Positions 9,642-16,985 of a stretch of DNA of 27,713 nucleotides are shown in pieces (position 1 is the stretch's first letter; each line of letters opens with the position of its first letter). The translations under genes and the position numbers were made by a program. This stretch comes from Anthracocystis setariae (lineage: Eukaryota; Basidiomycota; Ustilaginomycetes; Ustilaginales; Ustilaginaceae): the NCBI GenBank assembly GCA_928724745.1, contig CAKMXJ010000035.1, forward strand, positions 1 to 27,713, given 5' to 3'. Below the pieces are notes generated by a model. That model saw only the letters and a list, made by a program, of their open reading frames with translations. It was not told where the DNA came from and made no database searches.

Positions 9642-9708
9642 TGTAAATAGTTGTGGGGTCTAGGGCACTTTTTTCCCACTGGGTTTTTTCCCCTAGACCA
9701 TGTAAATA
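9642..9708 (+). promoter_or_regulatory. 3' UTR hairpin flanked by two TGTAAATA motifs
   Basis: Starting about 30 nt after the OTU gene stop, TGTAAATA occurs at 9642-9649 and again at 9701-9708. Between them is a 9-bp inverted repeat, GGTCTAGGG (9657-9665) and CCCTAGACC (9691-9699), with a T-rich loop. UGUAnAUA is the known recognition element of PUF-family RNA-binding proteins; two copies at the foot of a hairpin suggest post-transcriptional control. Alternatively this is a short palindromic insertion with a duplicated flank. Confidence 0.4.
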
Positions 9709-10552
9709 GTTGCTCCAATACATAATAGTATACACGTCTACACCTTCCTGTCTGTGGTGTTTGGTGGCCCTACCGGTGACTGACCAAAAGAGGCAGACAG
9801 ACCTGCAAAGTGGTTGAATCATCTTTAGAAGGTGTGAGAGCCTCACCGCACATTAAACAGCAGTGTCTCAATATACAAGTTCAGGTCGGCCCTACCTGAC
9901 CAGGGTAGGGCTAGGGCTAGGTTCAGGTCCCAAAAAATTTTAGCCCTAGGGCCTGGAAGACAACTTGCTTAGATAGTGTCTGATATGGCTCCTGCATGCC
10001 AGAGAACCCCAGCGCACATCAAAAAATGGCCACTTATTATGCCAGAAGAGTCCAACCCTACGGGGTAGGGCCTGGCCGACACGTTTCACCCTACCCAGCT
10101 GCAACCGCAACTGGTACAGCATTGACCTTGCAGATACAGCCATTTGGCACCATTTGACATATATGTCATTAAGAGATGGAGTCCATCAGAGCCACTTTTT
10201 TGGTCCACAAAATGCTCCCATGGTCCCCCCTTTGGATTTGGCCGTTTTTCAACTTCTGCTGCCCCTACACCCTCAGTATGTGTTCCCCATCCCTGCTTTC
10301 TTGCATACATTCCTATTTCACCATTACGCACCTTCCTGCGGCATCAGATCCCTCAAAATCCAAAAAAAGTTCTCAGACCCTACCTCGACCCGGGGTCCCG
10401 ACCCTACTTTCGGTGACCCGCCCTGACCTGTTTTTATAGTCAACTTGCGTAGGGCCACTTAATGACTTCAGCCAAACTCACCTAGCACTATCCAGTAATG
10501 CACAGAGAAGGGGGTGTTATGTCTTCAGCCCTACCACAAGATCCCCTTGTAA
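9709..10552. other. Intergenic stretch with CCCTAC/GTAGGG words, possible small hAT-like remnant
   Basis: No credible gene. From 9892 to 10430 the sequence begins CAGGTCGGCCC and ends GGGCGGGTCACC... read in reverse as CAGGTCAGGGC, with many internal CCTACC/GGTAGGG words at both ends. This resembles a non-autonomous hAT-type element, but no matching 8-bp target duplication flanks it. Confidence 0.3.
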
Positions 10553-10945
10553 GTGTTGTGACACGTACTGAACAAGCAAAAAAAGCAGGAATTTCGGACG
10601 CCTTCGGACGTGTTAGAACACGTGTTGTGACACATGCTGACTTAGCGTAAAAAGCAGGAATTTTGGACGTCTCCAGGTGTGTTAGATCACGTGTTGTGAC
10701 ACGTTGTGAACAAGCAAAAAAAGCAGGAATTTTGGACGCTTCCGGACGTGTTAGAGCACGTGTTGTGACACGTTCTGAACAAGCAAAAAAAGCAGGAATT
10801 TTGGACGCCTTCGGACGTGTTAGAGCACGTGTTGTGACACGTTCTGAACAAGCAGAAAAAGCAGGAATTTCGGACGCTTCTGGACGTGTTAGAGCACGTG
10901 TTGTGACACGTTCTGAACAAGAGGAAAAAGCAGGAATTTTTTGAC
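10553..10945. repeat. 69-bp tandem repeat, about 5.7 units
   Basis: Units start at 10553, 10622, 10691, 10760, 10829 and 10898, exactly 69 bp apart; the last is partial. Most carry CACGTG within acACGTGTtgtgacac-like sequence, plus an A-run followed by AGCAGGAATTT and GGACG. Since 69 is a multiple of three, reading frames stay open through the array on both strands (23-residue periodicity), which produces spurious ORFs. I see no evidence that it is translated. Confidence 0.9.
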
Positions 10946-10956
10946 GCGTCCGGTCT

Positions 10957-11070
10957 AATTTGTATTGGACCGTCTTAATTTGTATTGGACCGTCTTAATT
11001 TGTATTGGACCGTCTTCCAATTTGAATACAGACGCGTCTTCCAATTTTCAAATGGACCGTCTTCCAGAGC
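10957..11070. repeat. 20-bp repeat (three exact copies) and GGACCGTCTT motifs after the small zinc-finger gene
   Basis: Three identical 20-bp units, each AATTTGTATTGGACCGTCTT, run 10957-11016. They are followed by more GGACCGTCTTCC words and the boundary motif TTTTCAAATGGACCGTCT at 11045-11062. The same arrangement follows the larger zinc-finger gene at about 12290-12408, so both genes share their downstream flank, including GGGGATAAGCATTAGAACCC just inside the 3' end. Confidence 0.85.
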
Positions 11071-11073
11071 TGC

Positions 11074-11616
11074 CTAGCTGGGGATAAGCATTAGAACCCT
11101 AACCACATCCAAGTTGTCCTCCACAAGCGTCAGGGGAAAATCCTCTGAGCTCTCCACCCTAACCTCTGAATTTGAATTGGAATTCAATTCAATTGAACCC
11201 TCCTCTGCTAGAATTGCTGGATCCAACACGGCAAGGAAAGGGTCGGCAGGTTGCACTTCTGCCGCAGGCGCAGTTGCAAGCTCTGGACTCACCGCATCTT
11301 GAGTTACCGCATCTTGAGAGACTGCTGTTGCTGTTGTTGTTGATGTTGTTGCTGCTGGTGCTGATGCTGCCGGTGCTGATGCAGGTGTAGGTTGAGCCTG
11401 ACTTTGAGTTGCTGCATCTTGACATTTGCGGATGCCTTGATGCTTGAGGAGTGCTGCCGCATTCATCACAACTTGTCCGCAAGTACATGCTACAAGTCCA
11501 GCAGCTGCCGCTGCCTCTGCACTGACAGCTATGCCATTGTGAGCCTTGCGCAAGTGGTTGGTGATGTTGCTTGCGGCATAGGCATAGTTGCATACGGGGC
11601 AGGTGATCTGCGACAT
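11074..11616 (-). CDS. Small double zinc-finger protein, internally deleted relative of the 12387-14432 gene
   Basis: 180 aa from the Met at 11616. The frame is open much further upstream, but only because a 21-bp array is in phase. I chose this Met because it aligns with the start of the paralogue and is followed by CPVC. Two fingers: C-x2-C-x11-H-x4-H (CPVCNYAYAAS... HLRKAH), then C-x-C-x12-H-x5-C (CTCGQVV... LKHQGIRKC). A Gln/Ala/Ser/Thr-rich linker and an acidic stretch follow. The final residues RVLMLIP also occur near the end of the 681-aa paralogue, so this looks like the N-terminus plus extreme C-terminus with about 500 middle residues missing. It has no catalytic domain. A DNA-binding role, perhaps on the nearby repeats, is inference. 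The fingers differ at many positions from the paralogue, so the deletion is not recent. Confidence 0.6.
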   Translation of the reverse strand: MSQITCPVCNYAYAASNITNHLRKAHNGIAVSAEAAAAAGLVACTCGQVVMNAAALLKHQGIRKCQDAATQSQAQPTPASAPAASAPAATTSTTTATAVSQDAVTQDAVSPELATAPAAEVQPADPFLAVLDPAILAEEGSIELNSNSNSEVRVESSEDFPLTLVEDNLDVVRVLMLIPS

Positions 11617-11676
11617 GTTGATTGAGTATGATGAGCGGTTGTCAAAAAAGGAATGCAACGGTGTTGCAAATATCAA

Positions 11677-12264
11677 AGCTTTTGTAGTGGACCGTCTTGC
11701 TGTTGAAGCTGACCGTCTTCCAGTTCTAGTAGACTGTCTTGCAATTGTAGTGGACCGTCTTCCAATTGTAGCAGACCGTCTTGGACTTGTAGTGGACCGT
11801 CTTGGATTTGTAGTGGACCGTCTTCCAATTGTAGCAGACCGTCTTGGACTTGTAGTGGACCGTCTTGGATTTGTAGTGGACCGTCTTGGATTTGTAGTGG
11901 GCCGTCTTCCAGTTGTAGCAGACCGTCTTGGACTTGTAGTGGACCGTCTTCCATTTGTAGTAGACCGTCTTGGATTTGTAGTGGACCGTCTTGGATTTGT
12001 AGTGGACCGTCTTCCAATTGTAGCAGACCGTCTTGGACTTGTAGTGGACCGTCTTCCATTTGTAGTAGACCGTCTTGGATTTGTAGTGGACCGTCTTGGA
12101 TTTGTAGTGGACCGTCTTGGATTTGTAGTGGACCGTCTTCCAACTGTAGCAGACCGTCTTGGACTTGTAGTGGACCGTCTTCCAACTGTAGCAGACCGTC
12201 TTGGACTTGTAGTGGACCGTCTTGGATTTGTAGTGGACCGTCTTGGATTTGTAGTAGACCGTCT
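11677..12264. repeat. 21-bp minisatellite, 28 units, upstream of the small zinc-finger gene
   Basis: Twenty-eight consecutive 21-bp units of the form GTAGTGGACCGTCTTnnAnTT, read here as 28 heptads (RRSTTNP-like on the minus strand). Variants alternate in higher-order blocks (TTGGATTT, TTGGACTT, TTCCAATT, TTCCATTT). The array ends about 60 bp upstream of the ATG at 11616, where a promoter would be. Because 21 is a multiple of three it leaves several frames open, on the plus strand too (VVDRLGF heptads); these are probably not proteins. Confidence 0.92.
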
Positions 12265-12288
12265 TCCCTGCTCAGCACGCTCAAAAAA

Positions 12289-12408
12289 GTTGAATTTGTA
12301 TTGGACCGTCTTCCAATTTGTATTGGACCGTCTTGCCAGATGAATACAGATGCGTCTCACAATTCAATTGGACCGTCTTCCAATTTTCAAATGGACCGTC
12401 TTCCAGAG
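12289..12408. repeat. GGACCGTCTT subrepeats at the 3' end of the large zinc-finger gene
   Basis: Five GGACCGTCTT words within AATTTGTATT or TTTTCAAAT contexts. The boundary motif TTTTCAAATGGACCGTCT is at 12384-12401 and overlaps the gene's stop codon. This is a diverged copy of 10957-11070. Confidence 0.8.
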
Positions 12409-14432
12409 GGCCAGACGCAAGCTGCCCACCTGGGGATAAGCATTAGAACCCTAAGCGCATCCAGCCGGATGGCAATCTGCTGCTGCGCTGCCTCTGTTGC
12501 CAGGTGAGTCCGGAAGCGCTGGCTGGCAAGGTCATGCCGACACTTTCTGCACCTAGCACGGAACTTCTTTGCACTTCCTGACAGGTCATAGCTGCCCCGC
12601 CTGTGGCATCTCTGACACCTCAAATGGTGCCGGACATGGGCAAAGACTTGCCTGAGCTCACCGGCGGTCTTGAACATCTCCAGCTGAGCAATCAGAGTGG
12701 TGGCAGCTGCACTGGTCTTCCACCATGCCGTGGGCAGGTCCAGCGGCGTAGGCTTGCGGCCAGGATTCCAGCCAAGCGCATTGTGCAGATCAGTGACTAC
12801 CTGGCGCTGCATCAGCGTACTTGGCTTTAAACCCTTTCCTCTGAAGTGCTGCCTCTCCTCTGCAACGGCAAGCAGCGCTTCCAAGTTTGCAAACACAGCT
12901 CCCCGCTCAAAGGTATGAGACAGCAGCTGCAGGTCTCCAGCTTCTTCAGAGAAGAGGTGCTGCGCATCAAGGAAGTGGCTGGCCTCTGCTGCTGCCTTTG
13001 CATGCGCCATGGTTGGTGCTTGGATTGTGAGTTCCAAGCGGATGCCTCTGCCAAGATGGGTGGGTGCTTGGCTGATGCGTTGCTGCCACTTCTTCAGGAT
13101 GTTGATCCAGTTCTTGATGGTGGCCATTGTCATGGGCTGGAATCCTTTGCCTGCTCCGGCAGCCCCTGCTTTGAGAAGATGCGTAAACTTGGAGTAGCCC
13201 TTAAAGTGCTGTAGTCCGTCTGGATGCTCCTTCCACTTGAGTTCCACACCACCATAGCCACACCCCACCTGCATGGCAAGCGGGTACTGCTTGTACTTTC
13301 CCCGCTTGGACTTGGGCGCAACGGCTGTGTGCTGGTCCGTGTACACAGTACGTCCAATGTCATAGATGTTGGTGTGCTGTAGTGGATGAGATTCCAAGCT
13401 GGCTGGATCAACAAAGCGGTCCACCGGCACCTTGATGCCAAAGGCAGACATCCGGATGGCTTGGCAGCCAATGTCTTCCAGCGCATCTGTCAATACAGAG
13501 GTTTCCACCCGCAACTCCCCATAGGTCAGGGTGGTGGCATGATTTGATGGCAGCAGTGTTGCCTTCTGCGGTGCCTGCGTCAGCCATTCAACAAGGGGCA
13601 GCTTGTACTGTGGTTCAAAGCAGAAGCGGCACTTGAGCTCTGCAAAGAAAACCCAGTGCTTGTACATGTCCAGGTCTCTTGTTTCTGGTGCATGCAAGAC
13701 TAGAGCTAGGTAGCTTCCAGGTGGGTAGATGCGGAGGAGAGTAGCCGGTGTGATGGTCACAGAGAAAAAGTCCACATCTGTGTCCGCTTCCAGGTTGTCC
13801 CAGCAAGCAACCGGTGCAAGCGGAGGCACCGGTGGCAGCCTGATCTCCTGAGCCTGCTGTCTATCCAGCAGTAGCTCCGGTGGTGGTATTCTTGCTTCCT
13901 CTTCTGCACCCTCACCACCTACCAGCAGAATGACAATCCCATCTTCCGGCATGTCAAAGTCATGTGCAGCTGGTGAAGGTTGTCCTGGTTCTGGAATCAC
14001 CGGCAGGGTTGGTGCATCCAAGTCTGGTGTGGGAGACCGTGACACATCATCAGGGATGGCATCCGGTGCTGCTTCCTCCAGTATGTACGCTGGCTCTTCT
14101 TCTGGCAGGTATGCAGGCCCCAGCTCTTCCGTGTTTTGAGTTTCTTCTGCTACATCTTCTTGCTCTTGTGCTTGAGGCACATGATCTGAGACCACAGCTG
14201 TAGCTGGCACAGACAATGGTGATTCTTGATGGACTTGGCACTTGCATATCCCCTGATGGCGCTTCAGTGCGGCATGATTCTGGACCACCTGCCCACAAGA
14301 GCATGCTGTCAACCCACATGCAGCTGCTTGCGCTGCTGTAACAAAGACTCCAGCATGGGCTTTGCGGATGTGGTTGGTGATGTTGGTTGCTGAATAGGTA
14401 AAGTGGCAGACTGGACACGGCAAGAAAGTCAT
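12387..14432 (-). CDS. 681-aa zinc-finger / NALGW / zinc-ribbon protein of unknown function
   Basis: One uninterrupted frame. Start: the Met at 14432 precedes CPVC directly, as in the 180-aa paralogue. Residues 6-26 form C-x2-C-x11-H-x4-H; 44-65 form C-x-C-x12-H-x5-C. Residues 68-205 are acidic and Pro-rich with an SPTPDLD-type segment. A conserved-looking globular core covers about 210-490 (CRFCFEP, YDIGRTVYTDQH, QVGCGYGGVELKW, a basic KSKRGKYK at 374-381). Residues 500-571 carry the HNALGW...AWW signature shared with the OTU gene, followed by a zinc ribbon (C606, C609, C628, C631), also shared. Unlike that gene it has no OTU domain. I see no recognisable transposase triad, recombinase or helicase motif. 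The last 15 residues read into the repeat flank. Its upstream region was separated from it by element 2, inserted 17 bp before the ATG. Confidence 0.75.
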   Translation of the reverse strand: MTFLPCPVCHFTYSATNITNHIRKAHAGVFVTAAQAAACGLTACSCGQVVQNHAALKRHQGICKCQVHQESPLSVPATAVVSDHVPQAQEQEDVAEETQNTEELGPAYLPEEEPAYILEEAAPDAIPDDVSRSPTPDLDAPTLPVIPEPGQPSPAAHDFDMPEDGIVILLVGGEGAEEEARIPPPELLLDRQQAQEIRLPPVPPLAPVACWDNLEADTDVDFFSVTITPATLLRIYPPGSYLALVLHAPETRDLDMYKHWVFFAELKCRFCFEPQYKLPLVEWLTQAPQKATLLPSNHATTLTYGELRVETSVLTDALEDIGCQAIRMSAFGIKVPVDRFVDPASLESHPLQHTNIYDIGRTVYTDQHTAVAPKSKRGKYKQYPLAMQVGCGYGGVELKWKEHPDGLQHFKGYSKFTHLLKAGAAGAGKGFQPMTMATIKNWINILKKWQQRISQAPTHLGRGIRLELTIQAPTMAHAKAAAEASHFLDAQHLFSEEAGDLQLLSHTFERGAVFANLEALLAVAEERQHFRGKGLKPSTLMQRQVVTDLHNALGWNPGRKPTPLDLPTAWWKTSAAATTLIAQLEMFKTAGELRQVFAHVRHHLRCQRCHRRGSYDLSGSAKKFRARCRKCRHDLASQRFRTHLATEAAQQQIAIRLDALRVLMLIPRWAACVWPSGRRSI

Positions 14433-14448
14433 GGCGGCGTGGATGTTG

Positions 14449-14453
14449 GATGG
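14449..14453. repeat. Target-site duplication GATGG, left copy
   Basis: GATGG directly precedes the 5' LTR and is repeated directly after the 3' LTR at 23069-23073. A 5-bp duplication is typical of Ty3/gypsy integrases. Confidence 0.95.
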
Positions 14454-14948
14454 TGTTACGGCTGGGCGAAGGCTCTCAGCCAGCGCGCTGTCCGACGGCC
14501 GCGCTAGGGAGAGGGCGTGCCACGCGGGGTGTTACCAGTAAGGGGCGAGCTACGGGGGATGCTGGGAATGGAGGGGCGCGCCGCGCGTCGTTTCCTGCAG
14601 AGGGAGGCGCGCCGCGCAGCGTCCCGACATTGGGGCCCAACCCATACGTCGTGAGTCGGGGCCGCGCGCGAACCGCGTGTTCCAGGATGAGGCGCGCGGC
14701 GCGTGGCACGCGTGATGCCTTATAAGGTGGGAGCCGCGCGCCACCTCCTTGCTGTCCGTCGTCGAATGTATTCTTAGTTACCTTGAGTAATAGCAAATAT
14801 CAGACCCAACGGTAGAACCATTAACCTCAGGATCGTGCCCGGTGACTCTTGTGGCCACCACTCCCGCCACGCGCCCTCAAGCCCAAGCCTCGCACACCGC
14901 GTGCCTCGCCGCACAGTCAGGAGGTTGTCAGACCCTTGGCGCTTAACA
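14454..14948 (+). repeat. 5' LTR of element 2
   Basis: Begins TGTTACGGCTGGG and ends GCGCTTAACA. U3 contains three related GC boxes (GGCGCGCC-type) at about 14571-14590, 14602-14621 and 14688-14706, then a TATA box at 14721. The 5' end faces the start codon of the minus-strand gene 12387-14432. Confidence 0.97.
14571..14726 (+). promoter_or_regulatory. U3 promoter: three GC-palindrome boxes and a TATA box
   Basis: Three copies of a GAGG-GCGCGCC/GG-GCGC motif lie 30 to 150 bp upstream of TATAAG (14721-14726), itself preceded by a T. Transcription would be expected to start near 14750. The same block recurs in the 3' LTR, with its TATA box at 22841. Element 1 also has repeated palindromes in U3, of a different sequence. 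Confidence 0.6.
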
Positions 14949-14986
14949 TTACATTCGACCTACCCGTCACCCCGCACGCTCAAACA

Positions 14987-16492
14987 ATGCTCCCCATGCC
15001 GGTGACTCGCAGCCAGGTCGCCAACCAAAACCCCTTGGACAACTGGTCCTCCGCCGGGGGAGATCCTCCCGTGGTCGTCGCACCCTCCTCGGCGAGCGCG
15101 ACCACCACCAACTCCCCCGCGCCCGCCCCGGAGGCCGCCGTCCCGCTGATGGCGGTGCTCCAGGAGCAAATGGCCGTCCTGCAGGAATTGGTCCTGGAGA
15201 TGCGCGCGCTGCGCCGCGAGCAAAGAGGCCAACCACCCCCCGCGGCTACCCCCTCCCAGCGCTCGCCCAGGGCCGCCGAAGCGGAGCCCCCCAGAGAGGC
15301 TCCCAACCCGGCGACGGATCGCGAGACATCCGAGCAGCGCTACGAGCGAGCCACCCGCCGGATGGAGCAGGACCCCCACCACGCCCGCGAGCCGCAGCCT
15401 GGGTACTCCCTCCCGGCCCCCCCTCTGGTGCCGTGGATCGCTCCCCTGGACGCGAGCCTCGACAAAGCTCCCGAACTCCGCATCGCTGCCCCCGACTGGG
15501 ACGGTAAGCGTGAAGAGCTGGAGGCCTACATTGAGCAGTGCGAGCTGCACTTCGACCTCAACCCGGCACGCTTTGCCACAGACAATCGCCGGGTCCTCTG
15601 GGCCCTGGCACACGTGGGTGGCGCGCCTCGCGACCACCTGCGCAACATGCGCCAGGCGAGCCCCCACGACCCGATCTTCCACGACTGGCCGCGCTACTGC
15701 GGGTCCCTACGCCGCACGTACGGCGATCCTCACCCAGGACATACGGCCAGGATGCAGCTGCAGGAAGCTGCGTCAAACCGGGAGCGTCAGCCGCTTCGCT
15801 GCCGAGTTTCAGGCGCTGGCCACGCGAGCCAACGCTACCGACAAGCAGCAGCTGCTCACTACGTTCCAGCTGGGACTCCGTGAGGCGTTCGGCGTCACCT
15901 CCTACATGTGCAGACCCACGACCTGCAGGAGTACATCAACGCTGCCGTACGCACCGAGCAGCAGATGCTCGAAACCGGCCTCGACTCGGCCGGAACCGCC
16001 CACATTCCGGGCCGCGCGACGGGGCCGCAACGACCAGCGCCCCGACCCGGGCCCGGTACGACCCCGGCGGGAGCCCCGACTGGTGGGCTGAACGCCGCCC
16101 GCCCCGCCGCCGTCCCGGCCGCCGCGCGCCCAACTTTCCATGCTCCGGCCCGCGCCAACACGGCTTTGCAGAAGCTCACGGAGGACACACGCCGCTACCG
16201 GGCGCGAGAACAACCTGTGCTACACCTGTGGCGAGAAGCACCTCGCGCGATTGTCCACAGGCCACACAGGAGCGCGCGCTGCGCGCTAATGTCATTACGG
16301 TTGAGCCCACTACAGGCAACTACCTCCTGCCGCCCGAAGGAGAAGATCCCGCTTCAGACCACGCGCCTACCGAGTGCGACCCCCGGCCGAAAGGGATGCC
16401 TACGACGAGCGGTCTACGACCCCACCCTCGACCCCCTGGGTTTTGAGGACGCCCTTTTTCCCTCCGCGCGCGGCCAGTGGCTCAACTACTGA
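14987..16492 (+). pseudogene. gag: gag remnant of element 2, several frameshifts
   Basis: The first in-frame Met outside the LTR is at 14987. Frame one runs to about 15740 and includes a coiled-coil-like Leu/Met segment and a capsid-type region (APDWDGKREELEAYIEQCE). The capsid homology then continues in a second frame (RFAAEFQALATRANATD) and from about 15900 in a third (HDLQEYINAAVRTEQQ). The zinc knuckle CYTCGEKHLAR...DCPQ near 16225-16265 is itself split between two frames. At least three indels are therefore needed to read it through. Decay, or indel errors in the assembly, could explain this; a single programmed shift could not. Confidence 0.75.
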
Positions 16493-16599
16493 CTCACCCC
16501 GATTGATTCCCACTCCGCACGCATGTCGCCGCACTGGAACCCATCGCGGAGCCATCTGTTCAGGGCGACCACATCCGTGTGAGTCGCCACCCCCAGCAT

Positions 16600-16985
16600 T
16601 CCGGCCTACGAGTGCTGGGTCACCATTGACCACCTGCGGGCGCGCGCTCTCATCGACGGGCGGCGCTACCGCGTCCTTCGTGGCGAAGGATCTCCTCGAG
16701 GGCGCGGGCATCGACCTGCACGGGTTGGCCACTCCCGGTTAAGACAGCGACGTTTGACGCAGCCTCGGAGCCCATCACTCATACCTGCAGGGCAGCCGTG
16801 GGGCTGGCGGGCCTCACTGTCGCCCCCCCCACCACCGCTTCTTCGTGGCCCCGCGCATATCGAGCTACGACGCCATCTTAGGCTTGGACTGGATCGAGGC
16901 CACGCGCCCCGTCCTCGACTACGAGGCTCGCGCTATGCGATTTCCACTGCCCGGGCAAGGCAAGCACGAGGCCGTGGCGCCCCGG
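16600..16985 (+). pseudogene. Retropepsin remnant of element 2
   Basis: A protease-like stretch is readable only by changing frame. One frame gives VTIDHLRARALIDG up to the active site, another gives GGATASFVAKDLLEGAG, and YDAILGLDWIEATRP near 16865-16910 gives the C-terminal flap-to-dimer region. The break falls within the D-S/T-G active-site loop (about 16655-16665), so the sequence as given encodes no complete protease. Confidence 0.6.

Noticed and set aside
9910..9950. Telomere-like CCCTAA / TAGGGCTAGGG words, also near 11095, 12450, 24357 and 24395
   Set aside because: Only one to three irregular units at each place; not a telomeric tract.
9892..10430. Non-autonomous hAT-like element with CAGGTC ends
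   Set aside because: The ends match only over six to eight bases and no target duplication flanks them, so it is kept only as a low-confidence note.
11677..12264. CRISPR-like array
   Set aside because: The units are contiguous 21-bp tandem repeats with no unique spacers and the context is eukaryotic.
11588..12343. Plus-strand frame of VVDRLGF heptads (251 codons) and a minus-strand LQIQDGP frame
   Set aside because: Both are by-products of the 21-bp array, whose period is a multiple of three; there is no domain and the sequence outside the array is not protein-like.
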